A DNA stretch of 64,000 nucleotides from the NCBI RefSeq assembly GCF_051014685.1, contig NW_027478419.1, positions 1,488,001-1,552,000 of the forward strand. Reading direction: 5' to 3'. The stretch comes from Ptiloglossa arizonensis. Lineage: Eukaryota; Arthropoda; Insecta; Hymenoptera; Colletidae. Under the pieces are notes generated by a model. That model worked only from the letters and a program-made list of their open reading frames with translations, searched no databases and was not told the origin of the DNA. Both the position numbers and the translations under genes were made by a program. Positions 50,201 through 62,073 of this stretch are shown piece by piece (position 1 is the stretch's first letter; every line of letters begins with the position of its first letter).

Positions 50201-50999
50201 ACTGCCATATCTCGCGAACGGATTGATCAATCCGCAAAATTTCTGTTGCATCTGAAAGTAGAAACTCGCCCGATTACAACGGTATGCGCACTTTTCCCCT
50301 AGGCCGTTCTAGTTATTCGTTTCGAGCATCAGAACTGCGAAAATTTTGAGTTTCTCAACCGTTTCTTATTTCCAAACTGCCATATCTCGCGAACGGATTG
50401 ATCAATCCTCAAAATTTCTGTTGCATCTGAAAGTAGAAACTCGCCCGATTACAACGGTATGCGTACTTTTCCCCTAGGCCGTTCTAGTTACTCGTTTCGA
50501 GCGTCAGAACTGCGAAAATTTTGAGTTTCTCAAGCGTTTCTTACCTCCAAACTGCCATATCTCGCGAACGGATTGACCGATCCGCAAAATTTCTGTTGCA
50601 TCTGAAAGTAGAAACTCGCCCGATTACAACGGTATGCGTACTTTTCCCCTAGGCCGTTCTAGTTACTCGTTTCGAGCATCAGAACTGCGAAAATTATGAG
50701 TTTCTCAAGCGTTTCTCACCTCCAAACTGCCGTATCTCGCGAACGGATTGACCAATCCGCAAAATTTCTGTTGCATCTGAAAGTAGAAACTCGCCCGATT
50801 ACAACGGTGTGTGTAGTTTTCCCCTAGGCCGTTCTAGTTATTCGTTTCGAGCATCAGAACTGCGAAAATTTTGAGTTTCTCAAGCGTTTCTTACCTCCAA
50901 ACTGCCATATCTCGCGAACGGATTGATCAATCCGCAAAATTTCTGTTGCGCCTGAAAGTAGAAACTCGCCCGATTACAACGGTATGCGCACTCTTCCCC

Positions 51000-52075
51000 T
51001 AGGCCGTTCTAGTTATTCGTTTCGAGCATCAGAACTGCGAAAATTTTGAGATTCTCAAGCGTTTCTTACATCCAAACTGCCATATCTCGCGAACGGATTG
51101 ACCAATCCCCAAAATTTCTGTTGCATCTGAAATTAGAAACTCGCCCGATTACAACGGTATGTGTAGTTTTCCCCTAGGCCGTTCTAGTTATTCGTTTCGA
51201 GCATCAGAACTGCGAAAATTTTGAGTTTCTCAAGCGTTTCTTATCTCCAAACTGCCATTTCTCGCGAACGGATTGATCAATCCGCAAAATTTCTGTTGCA
51301 TCTGAAAGTAGAAACTCGCCCGATTACAACGGTAGGTGTAGTTTTCCCCTAGGCCGTTTCAGTTATTCATTTCGAGCATCAGAACTGCGAAAATTTTGAG
51401 TTTCTCAAGCGTGTCTTACCTCCAAACTGCCATATCTCGCGAACGGATTGACCAATCCGCAAAATTTCTGTTGCTCCTGAAATTAGAAACTCGCCCGATT
51501 ACAACGGTATGCGTACTTTTCCCCTAGGCCGTTCTAGTTATTCGTTTCGAGCATCAGAATGGCGAAAATTTTGAGTTTCTCAAGCGTTTCTTACCTCCAA
51601 ACTGTCATATCTCGCGAACGGATTGACCAATCCGCAAAATTTCTGTTGCATCTGAAAGTAGAAACTCGCCCGATTACAACGGTATGTGTAGTTTTCACCT
51701 AGGCCGTTCCAGTTATTCATTTCGAGCATCAGAACTGCAAAAATTTTGAATTTCTCAAGCGTTTCTTACTTCCAAACTGCCATATCTCGCGAACGGATCG
51801 ACCAATCCGCAAAATTTCTGTTGCATCTGAAAGTAGAAACTCGCCCGATTACATCGGTGTGCGTACTTTTCCCCTAGGCCGTTCTAGTTATTCGTTTGGA
51901 GCATCAGAACTGCGAAAATTTTGAGTTTCTCAAGCGTTTCTTACCTCCAAACTGCCACATCTCGCAAACGGATTGACCAATCCGCAAAATTTCTGTTGTA
52001 TCTGAAAGTAGAAACTCGCCCGATTACGACGGTATGTGTACTCTTCCCCTAGGCCGCTCTAGGTATTCGTGTCGA
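51000..52075 (+). repeat. Diverse monomers at the Domain C/D junction
   Basis: About six monomers with many private variants: 'caatccccaaaat', 'gaaattagaaac', 'gccatttctcg', 'gtttcagttattc', 'agcgtgtctt', 'gttgctcctg' and 'cagaatggcg'. Part of it (about 51,330-51,560) matches 62,878-63,110, sharing 'gtttcagttattc', 'gttgctcctgaaatt' and a TGTCTT variant. It contains only satellite and separates the 177-bp-marked repeats from the next family of blocks. Confidence 0.7.
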
Positions 52076-55000
52076 GCATCAGAACTGCGAAAATTTTCAG
52101 TTTCTCAAGCGTTTCTTATATCCAAACTGCCATATCTCGCGTACGGATTGATCAATCCGCAAAATTTCCGTTGCGTCTGAAAGTAGAAACTCGCCCGATT
52201 ACAACGGTATGCGCACTCTTCCCCTAGGCCGTTTTAGTTATTCGTTTCGAGCATCAGAACTGCGAAAATTTTGAGTTCCTCAAGCGTTTCTTACCTCCAA
52301 ACTGCCATATCTCGCGAACGGATTGATCAATCCTCAAAATTTCTGTTGCATCTGAAAGTAGAAACTCGCCCGATTACAACGGTAGGTGTAGTTTTCCCCT
52401 AGGCCGTTCTAGTTATTCGTTTGGAGCATCAGAACTGCGAAAATTTTGAGTTTCTCAAGCGTTTCTTACCTCCAAACTGCCACATCTCGCAAACGGATTG
52501 ACCAATCCGCAAAATTTCTGTTGTATCTGAAAGTAGAAACTCGCCCGATTACGACGGTATGTGTACTCTTCCCCTAGGCCGCTCTAGGTATTCGTGTCGA
52601 GCATCAGAACTGCGAAAATTTTCAGTTTCTCAAGCGTTTCTTATATCCAAACTGCCATATCTCGCGTACGGATTGATCAATCCGCAAAATTTCCGTTGCG
52701 TCTGAAAGTAGAAACTCGCCCGATTACAACGGTATGCGCACTCTTCCCCTAGGCCGTTTTAGTTATTCGTTTCGAGCATCAGAACTGCGAAAATTTTGAG
52801 TTCCTCAAGCGTTTCTTACCTCCAAACTGCCATATCTCGCGAACGGATTGATCAATCCGAAAAATTTCTGTTGCATCTGAAAGTAGAAACTCGCCCGATT
52901 ACAACGGTATGCGTACTTTTCCCCTAGGCCGTACTAGTTATTTGTTTCGAGTATCAGAACTGCGAAAATTTTGAGTTCCTCAAGCGTTTCTTACCTCCAA
53001 ACTGCCATATCTCGCGAACGGATTGACCAATCCGCATAATTTCTGTTGCATCTGAAAGTAGAAACTCGCCCGATTACAACGGTATGCGTACTTCTCCCCT
53101 AGGCCGTTCTAGTCATTCGTTTGGAGCATCAGAACTGCGAAAATTTTGAGTTTCTCAAGGGTTTCCTATCTCCAAACTGCCATATCTCGCGAACGGATTG
53201 ATCAATCCGCAAAATTTCTGTTGCATCTGAAAGTAGAAACTCGCCCGATTACAACGGTAGGTGTAGTTTTCCCCTAGGCCGTTCCAGTTATTCATTTCGA
53301 GCATCAGATCTGCGAAAATTTTGAGTTTCTCAAGCGTTTCTTACTTCCAAACTGCCATATCTCGCGAACGGATTGACCGATCCGCAAAGCTTCTGTTGCA
53401 TCTGAAAGTAGAAACTCGCCCGATTACAACGGTATGCGTACTTTTCCCCTAGGCCGCTCCAGTTACTCGTTTCGAGCATCAGAACTGCGAAAATTTTGAG
53501 TTTCTCAAGCGTTTCTTATCTCCAAACTGCCATATCTCGCGAACGGATTGACCAATCCGCAAAATTTCTGTTGCATCTGAAAGTAGAAACTCGCCCGATT
53601 ACAACGGTATGTGTAGTTTTCCCCTAGGCCGTTCCAGTTATTCATTTCGAGCATCAGAACTGCAAAAATTTTGAATTTCTCAAGCGTTTCTTACTTCCAA
53701 ACTGCCATATCTCGCGAACGGATCGACCAATCCGCAAAATTTCTGTTGCATCTGAAAGTAGAAACTCGCCCGATTACATCGGTGTGCGTACTTTTCCTCT
53801 AGGCCGTTCTAGTTATTCGTTTGGAGCATCAGAACTGCGAAAATTTTGAGTTTCTCAAGCGTTTCTTACCTCCAAACTGCCACATCTCGCAAACGGATTG
53901 ACAAGTCCGCAAAATTTCTGTTGTATCTGAAAGTAGAAACTCGCCCGATTACGACGGTATGTGTACTCTTCCCCTAGGCCGCTCTAGGTATTCGTGTCGA
54001 GCATCAGAACTGCGAAAATTTTCAGTTTCTCAAGCGTTTCTTATATCCAAACTGCCATATCTCGCGAACGGATTGATCAATCCGCAAAATTTCCGTTGCG
54101 TCTGAAAGTAGAAACTCGCCCGATTACAACGGTATGCGCACTCTTCCCCTAGGCCGTTCTAGTTATTCGTTTCGAGCATCAGAACTGCGAAAATTTTGAG
54201 TTCCTCAAGCGTTTCTTACCTCCAAACTGCCATATCTCGCGAACGGATTGATCAATCCGAAAAATTTCTGTTGCATCTGAAAGTAGAAACTCGCCCGATT
54301 ACAACGGTATGCGTACTTTTCCCCTAGGCCGTTCTAGTTATTTGTTTCGAGTATCAGAACTGCGAAAATTTTGAGTTCATCAAGCGTTTCTTACCTCCAA
54401 ACTGCCATATCTCGCGAACGGATTGACCAATCCGCATAATTTCTGTTGCATCTGAAAGTAGAAACTCGCCCGATTACAACGGTATGCGTACTTCTCCCCT
54501 AGGCCGATCTAGTCATTCGTTTGGAGCATCAGAACTGCGAAAATTTTGAGTTTCTCAAGGGTTTCTTATCTCCAAACTGCCATATCTCGCGAACGGATTG
54601 ATCAATCCGCAAAATTTCTGTTGCATCTGAAAGTAGAAACTCGCCCGATTACAACGGTATGCGTACTTTTCCCCTAGGCCGCTCCAGTTACTCGTTTCGA
54701 GCATCAGAACTGCGAAAATTTTGAGTTTCTCAAGCGTTTCTTATCTCCAAACTGCCATATCTCGCGAACGGATTGATCAATCCTCAAAATTTCTGTTGCA
54801 TCTGAAAGTAGAAACTCGCCCGATTACAACGGTATGCGTTTCTTTTCCCCTAGGCCGTTCTAGTTACTCGTTTCGAGCGTCAGAACTGCGAAAATTTTAG
54901 TTTCTCAAGCGTTTCTTATCTCCAAACTGCCATATCTCGCGAACGGATTGATCAATCCTCAAAATTTCTGTTGCATCTGAAAGTAGAAACTCGCCCGATT

Positions 55001-58000
55001 ACAACGGTAGGTGTAGTTTTCCCCTAGGCCGTTCTAGTTATTTGTTTCGAGTATCAGAACTGCGAAAATTTTCAGTTTCTCAAGCGTTTCTTATATCCAA
55101 ACTGCCATATCTCGCGAACGGATTGATCAATCCGCAAAATTTCCGTTGCGTCTGAAAGTAGAAACTCGCCCGATTACAACGGTATGCGCACTCTTCCCCT
55201 AGGCCGTTCTAGTTATTCGTTTCGAGCATCAGAACTACGAAAATTTTAGTTTCTCAAGCGTTTCTTATCTCCAAACTGCCATATCTCGCGAACGGATTGA
55301 TCAATCCTCAAAATTTCTGTTGCATCTGAAAGTAGAAACTCGCCCGATTACAACGGTAGGTGTAGTTTTCCCCTAGGCCGTTCTAGTTATTTGTTTCGAG
55401 CATCAGAACTGCGAAAATTTTCAGTTTCTCAAGCGTTTCTTATATCCAAACTGCCATATCTCGCGTACGGATTGATCAATCCGCAAAATTTCCGTTGCGT
55501 CTGAAAGTAGAAACTCGCCCGATTACAACGGTATGCGCACTCTTCCCCTAGGCCGTTTTAGTTATTCGTTTCGAGCATCAGAACTGCGAAAATTTTGAGT
55601 TCCTCAAGCGTTTCTTACCTCCAAACTGCCATATCTCGCGAACGGATTGATCAATCCTCAAAATTTCTGTTGCATCTGAAAGTAGAAACTCGCCCGATTA
55701 CAACGGTAGGTGTAGTTTTCCCCTAGGCCGCTCTAGTTATTCGTTTGGAGCATCAGAACTGCGAAAATTTTGAGTTTCTCAAGCGTTTCTTACCTCCAAA
55801 CTGCCACATCTCGCAAACGGATTGACCAATCCGCAAAATTTCTGTTGTATCTGAAAGTAGAAACTCGCCCGATTACGACGGTATGTGTACTCTTCCCCTA
55901 GGCCGCTCTAGGTATTCGTGTCGAGCATCAGAACTGCGAAAATTTTCAGTTTCTCAAGCGTTTCTTATATCCAAACTGCCATATCTCGCGTACGGATTGA
56001 TCAATCCGCAAAATTTCCGTTGCGTCTGAAAGTAGAAACTCGCCCGATTACAACGGTATGCGCACTCTTCCCCTAGGCCGTTTTAGTTATTCGTTTCGAG
56101 CATCAGAACTGCGAAAATTTTGAGTTCCTCAAGCGTTTCTTACCTCCAAACTGCCATATCTCGCGAACGGATTGATCAATCCGAAAAATTTCTGTTGCAT
56201 CTGAAAGTAGAAACTCGCCCGATTACAACGGTATGCGTACTTTTCCCCTAGGCCGTACTAGTTATTTGTTTCGAGTATCAGAACTGCGAAAATTTTGAGT
56301 TCCTCAAGCGTTTCTTACCTCCAAACTGCCATATCTCGCGAACGGATTGACCAATCCGCATAATTTCTGTTGCATCTGAAAGTAGAAACTCGCCCGATTA
56401 CAACGGTATGCGTACTTCTCCCCTAGGCCGTTCTAGTCATTCGTTTGGAGCATCAGAACTGCGAAAATTTTGAGTTTCTCAAGGGTTTCCTATCTCCAAA
56501 CTGCCATATCTCGCGAACGGATTGATCAATCCGCAAAATTTCTGTTGCATCTGAAAGTAGAAACTCGCCCGATTACAACGGTAGGTGTAGTTTTCCCCTA
56601 GGCCGTTCCAGTTATTCATTTCGAGCATCAGATCTGCGAAAATTTTGAGTTTCTCAAGCGTTTCTTACTTCCAAACTGCCATATCTCGCGAACGGATTGA
56701 CCGATCCGCAAAGCTTCTGTTGCATCTGAAAGTAGAAACTCGCCCGATTACAACGGTATGCGTACTTTTCCCCTAGGCCGCTCCAGTTACTCGTTTCGAG
56801 CATCAGAACTGCGAAAATTTTGAGTTTCTCAAGCGTTTCTTATCTCCAAACTGCCATATCTCGCGAACGGATTGACCAATCCGCAAAATTTCTGTTGCAT
56901 CTGAAAGTAGAAACTCGCCCGATTACAACGGTATGTGTAGTTTTCCCCTAGGCCGTTCCAGTTATTCATTTCGAGCATCAGAACTGCAAAAATTTTGAAT
57001 TTCTCAAGCGTTTCTTACTTCCAAACTGCCATATCTCGCGAACGGATCGACCAATCCGCAAAATTTCTGTTGCATCTGAAAGTAGAAACTCGCCCGATTA
57101 CATCGGTGTGCGTACTTTTCCTCTAGGCCGTTCTAGTTATTCGTTTGGAGCATCAGAACTGCGAAAATTTTGAGTTTCTCAAGCGTTTCTTACCTCCAAA
57201 CTGCCACATCTCGCAAACGGATTGACAAGTCCGCAAAATTTCTGTTGTATCTGAAAGTAGAAACTCGCCCGATTACGACGGTATGTGTACTCTTCCCCTA
57301 GGCCGCTCTAGGTATTCGTGTCGAGCATCAGAACTGCGAAAATTTTCAGTTTCTCAAGCGTTTCTTATATCCAAACTGCCATATCTCGCGAACGGATTGA
57401 TCAATCCGCAAAATTTCCGTTGCGTCTGAAAGTAGAAACTCGCCCGATTACAACGGTATGCGCACTCTTCCCCTAGGCCGTTCTAGTTATTCGTTTCGAG
57501 CATCAGAACTGCGAAAATTTTGAGTTCCTCAAGCGTTTCTTACCTCCAAACTGCCATATCTCGCGAACGGATTGATCAATCCGAAAAATTTCTGTTGCAT
57601 CTGAAAGTAGAAACTCGCCCGATTACAACGGTATGCGTACTTTTCCCCTAGGCCGTTCTAGTTATTTGTTTCGAGTATCAGAACTGCGAAAATTTTGAGT
57701 TCATCAAGCGTTTCTTACCTCCAAACTGCCATATCTCGCGAACGGATTGACCAATCCGCATAATTTCTGTTGCATCTGAAAGTAGAAACTCGCCCGATTA
57801 CAACGGTATGCGTACTTCTCCCCTAGGCCGATCTAGTCATTCGTTTGGAGCATCAGAACTGCGAAAATTTTGAGTTTCTCAAGGGTTTCTTATCTCCAAA
57901 CTGCCATATCTCGCGAACGGATTGATCAATCCGCAAAATTTCTGTTGCATCTGAAAGTAGAAACTCGCCCGATTACAACGGTATGCGTACTTTTCCCCTA

Positions 58001-58722
58001 GGCCGCTCCAGTTACTCGTTTCGAGCATCAGAACTGCGAAAATTTTGAGTTTCTCAAGCGTTTCTTATCTCCAAACTGCCATATCTCGCGAACGGATTGA
58101 TCAATCCTCAAAATTTCTGTTGCATCTGAAAGTAGAAACTCGCCCGATTACAACGGTATGCGTTTCTTTTCCCCTTGGCCGTTCTAGTTACTCGTTTCGA
58201 GCGTCAGAACTGCGAAAATTTTAGTTTCTCAAGCGTTTCTTATCTCCAAACTGCCATATCTCGCGAACGGATTGATCAATCCTCAAAATTTCTGTTGCAT
58301 CTGAAAGTAGAAACTCGCCCGATTACAACGGTAGGTGTAGTTTTCCCCTAGGCCGTTCTAGTTATTTGTTTCGAGTATCAGAACTGCGAAAATTTTCAGT
58401 TTCTCAAGCGTTTCTTATATCCAAACTGCCATATCTCGCGAACGGATTGATCAATCCGCAAAATTTCCGTTGCGTCTGAAAGTAGAAACTCGCCCGATTA
58501 CAACGGTATGCGCACTCTTCCCCTAGGCCGTTCTAGTTATTCGTTTCGAGCATCAGAACTGCGAAAATTTTAGTTTCTCAAGCGTTTCTTATCTCCAAAC
58601 TGCCATATCTCGCGAACGGATTGATCAATCCTCAAAATTTCTGTTGCATCTGAAAGTAGAAACTCGCCCGATTACAACGGTAGGTGTAGTTTTCCCCTAG
58701 GCCGTTCTAGTTATTTGTTTCG
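52075..58722 (+). repeat. 19-monomer (3,324-bp) tandem duplication
   Basis: About 52,075-55,398 and 55,399-58,722 are adjacent copies offset by 3,324 bp (19 monomers minus one base). Almost every rare variant is shared in order: 'tcgcgtacgg', 'gtttccgttgcgtc'-type changes, 'gccgttttag', 'ctgccacatctcgcaaac', 'attacgacgg', 'gctctaggtattcgtg', 'gccgtactag', 'aagggtttc', 'cagatctgcg', 'gcaaagcttc' and 'gacaagtcc'. Differences are few, for example 'cccctagg' against 'ccccttgg' near 54,851/58,175 and 'aactacg' near 55,237. It is the largest well-preserved tandem duplication after the 4.2-kb pair. Confidence 0.88.
54745..54919 (+). repeat. Length-balanced monomer with +1 and -1 indels
   Basis: This copy has one extra base in 'gcgtttcttttcccc' (usual 'gcgtacttttcccc') and one missing base in 'aaaattttagttt', so it is still 175 bp. 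The same double variant starts at 58,069, 59,118, 60,868 and 61,743. All derive from one ancestral copy, since both changes are always together. Period counting alone would not reveal it. Confidence 0.85.
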
Positions 58723-58739
58723 AGTATCAGAACTGCGAA

Positions 58740-61700
58740 AATTTTCAGTTTCTCAAGCGTTTCTTATATCCAAACTGCCATATCTCGCGAACGGATTGAT
58801 CAATCCGCAAAATTTCCGTTGCGTCTGAAAGTAGAAACTCGCCCGATTACAACGGTATGCGCACTCTTCCCCTAGGCCGTTCTAGTTATTCGTTTCGAGC
58901 ATCAGAACTGCGAAAATTTTGAGTTCCTCAAGCGTTTCTTACCTCCAAACTGCCATATCTCGCGAACGGATTGATCAATCCGAAAAATTTCTGTTGCATC
59001 TGAAAGTAGAAACTCGCCCGATTACAACGGTATGCGTACTTTTCCCCTAGGCCGTTCCAGTTATTCGTTTCGAGCATCAGAACTGCGAAAATTTTGAGTT
59101 TCTCAACCGTTTCTTATCTCCAAACTGCCATATCTCGCGAACGGATTGATCAATCCGCAAAATTTCTGTTGCATCTGTAAGTAGAAACTCGCCCGATTAC
59201 AACGGTATGCGTTTCTTTTCCCCTAGGCCGTTCTAGTTACTCGTTTCGAGCGTCAGAACTGCGAAAATTTTAGTTTCTCAAGCGTTTCTTATCTCCAAAC
59301 TGCCATATCTCGCGAACGGATTGATCAATCCTCAAAATTTCTGTTGCATCTGAAAGTAGAAACTCGCCCGATTACAACGGTAGGTGTAGTTTTCCCCTAG
59401 GCCGTTCTAGTCATTCGTTTCGAACATCAGAACTGCGAAAATTTTGAGATTCTAAAGCGTTTCTTATCTCCAAACTGCCATATGTCGCGAACGGATTGAT
59501 CAATCCGCAAAATTTCTGTTGCATCTGAAAGTAGAAACTCGCCCGATTACAACGGTTTGCGCACTTTTCACCTAGGCCGTTCCAGTTATTCATTTCGAGC
59601 ATCAGAACTGCAAAAATTTTGAATTTCTCAAGCGTTTCTTACTTCCAAACTGCCATATCTCGCGAACGGATCGACCAATCCGCAAAATTTCTGTTGCATC
59701 TGAAAGTAGAAACTCGCCCGATTACAACGGTATGTGTAGTTTTCCCCTAGGCCGTTCCAGTTATTCATTTCGAGCATCAGAACTGCAAAAATTTTGAATT
59801 TCTCAAGCGTTTCTTACTTCCAAACTGCCATATCTCGCGAACGGATCGACCAATCCGCAAAATTTCTGTTGCATCTGAAAGTAGAAACTCGCCCGATTAC
59901 ATCGGTGTGCGTACTTTTCCTCTAGGCCGTTCTAGTTATTCATTTGGAGCATCAGAACTGCGAAAATTTTGAGTTTCTCAAGCGTTTCTTACCTCCAAAC
60001 TGCCACATCTCGCAAACGGATTGACAAGTCCGCAAAATTTCTGTTGTATCTGAAAGTAGAAACTCGCCCGATTACGACGGTATGTGTACTCTTCCCCTAG
60101 GCCGCTCTAGGTATTCGTGTCGAGCATCAGAACTGCGAAAATTTTCAGTTTCTCAAGCGTTTCTTATATCCAAACTGCCATATCTCGCGAACGGATTGAT
60201 CAATCCGCAAAATTTCCGTTGCGTCTGAAAGTAGAAACTCGCCCGATTACAACGGTATGCGCACTCTTCCCCTAGGCCGTTCTAGTTATTCGTTTCGAGC
60301 ATCAGAACTGCGAAAATTTTGAGTTCCTCAAGCGTTTCTTACCTCCAAACTGCCATATCTCGCGAACGGATTGATCAATCCGAAAAATTTCTGTTGCATC
60401 TGAAAGTAGAAACTCGCCCGATTACAACGGTATGCGTACTTTTCCCCTAGGCCGTTCTAGTTATTTGTTTCGAGTATCAGAACTGCGAAAATTTTGAGTT
60501 CATCAAGCGTTTCTTACCTCCAAACTGCCATATCTCGCGAACGGATTGACCAATCCGCATAATTTCTGTTGCATCTGAAAGTAGAAACTCGCCCGATTAC
60601 AACGGTATGCGTACTTCTCCCCTAGGCCGATCTAGTCATTCGTTTGGAGCATCAGAACTGCGAAAATTTTGAGTTTCTCAAGGGTTTCTTATCTCCAAAC
60701 TGCCATATCTCGCGAACGGATTGATCAATCCGCAAAATTTCTGTTGCATCTGAAAGTAGAAACTCGCCCGATTACAACGGTATGCGTACTTTTCCCCTAG
60801 GCCGCTCCAGTTACTCGTTTCGAGCATCAGAACTGCGAAAATTTTGAGTTTCTCAAGCGTTTCTTATCTCCAAACTGCCATATCTCGCGAACGGATTGAT
60901 CAATCCTCAAAATTTCTGTTGCATCTGAAAGTAGAAACTCGCCCGATTACAACGGTATGCGTTTCTTTTCCCCTAGGCCGTTCTAGTTACTCGTTTCGAG
61001 CGTCAGAACTGCGAAAATTTTAGTTTCTCAAGCGTTTCTTATCTCCAAACTGCCATATCTCGCGAACGGATTGATCAATCCTCAAAATTTCTGTTGCATC
61101 TGAAAGTAGAAACTCGCCCGATTACAACGGTAGGTGTAGTTTTCCCCTAGGCCGTTCTAGTTATTTGTTTCGAGTATCAGAACTGCGAAAATTTTGAGTT
61201 CATCAAGCGTTTCTTACCTCCAAACTGCCATATCTCGCGAACGGATTGACCAATCCGCATAATTTCTGTTGCATCTGAAAGTAGAAACTCGCCCGATTAC
61301 GACGGTATGTGTACTCTTCCCCTAGGCCGCTCTAGGTATTCGTGTCGAGCATCAGAACTGCGAAAATTTTCAGTTTCTCAAGCGTTTCTTATATCCAAAC
61401 TGCCATATCTCGCGAACGGATTGATCAATCCGCAAAATTTCCGTTGCGTTTGAAAGTAGAAACTCGCCCGATTACAACGGTATGCGCACTCTTCCCCTAG
61501 GCCGTTCTAGTTATTCGTTTCGAGCGTCAGAACTGCGAAAATTTTGAGTTCCTCAAGCGTTTCTTACCTCCAAACTGCCATATCTCGCGAACGGATTGAT
61601 CAATCCGAAAAATTTCTGTTGCATCTGAAAGTAGAAACTCGCCCGATTACAACGGTATGCGTACTTTTCCCCTAGGCCGTTCCAGTTATTCGTTTCGAGC

Positions 61701-62073
61701 ATCAGAACTGCGAAAATTTTGAGTTTCTCAACCGTTTCTTATCTCCAAACTGCCATATCTCGCGAACGGATTGATCAATCCGCAAAATTTCTGTTGCATC
61801 TGTAAGTAGAAACTCGCCCGATTACAACGGTATGCGTTTCTTTTCCCCTAGGCCGTTCTAGTTACTCGTTTCGAGCGTCAGAACTGCGAAAATTTTAGTT
61901 TCTCAAGCGTTTCTTATCTCCAAACTGCCATATCTCGCGAACGGATTGATCAATCCTCAAAATTTCTGTTGCATCTGAAAGTAGAAACTCGCCCGATTAC
62001 AACGGTAGGTGTAGTTTTCCCCTAGGCCGTTCTAGTCATTCGTTTCGAACATCAGAACTGCGAAAATTTTGAG
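58740..62073 (+). repeat. 15/16-monomer later copies of Domain D segments
   Basis: About 58,740-59,448 recurs at 61,365-62,073 (offset 2,625). About 56,891-58,389 recurs at 59,690-61,188 (offset 2,799 = 16 monomers minus one base). The second pair is a third partial copy of the 19-monomer block, with 'gacaagtcc', 'gagttcatc', 'ccgatctag' and 'aagggtttc'. Around 59,448 a monomer with 'gagattctaaag' and 'catatgtcgcg' joins the pieces. Confidence 0.75.

Larger units (their letters stand above)
33340..51000 (+). repeat. Domain C: unequal copies of a ~25-33-monomer higher-order repeat
   Basis: A monomer with 'caatccgtaaaat' starts at 34,263, 39,338, 43,719 and 49,496, so four copies of a long block are spaced 5,075, 4,381 and 5,777 bp. 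A second marker, 'gttgcgcctg', lies at about 35,891, 40,442, 41,144, 45,347 and 50,949. Clear matches are 33,340-34,613 to 38,415-39,688; 37,860-39,460 to 48,020-49,618 (offset 10,158); and 44,018-45,375 to 49,620-50,977 (offset 5,602). Copy length varies because sub-blocks were gained or lost. Confidence 0.8.
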
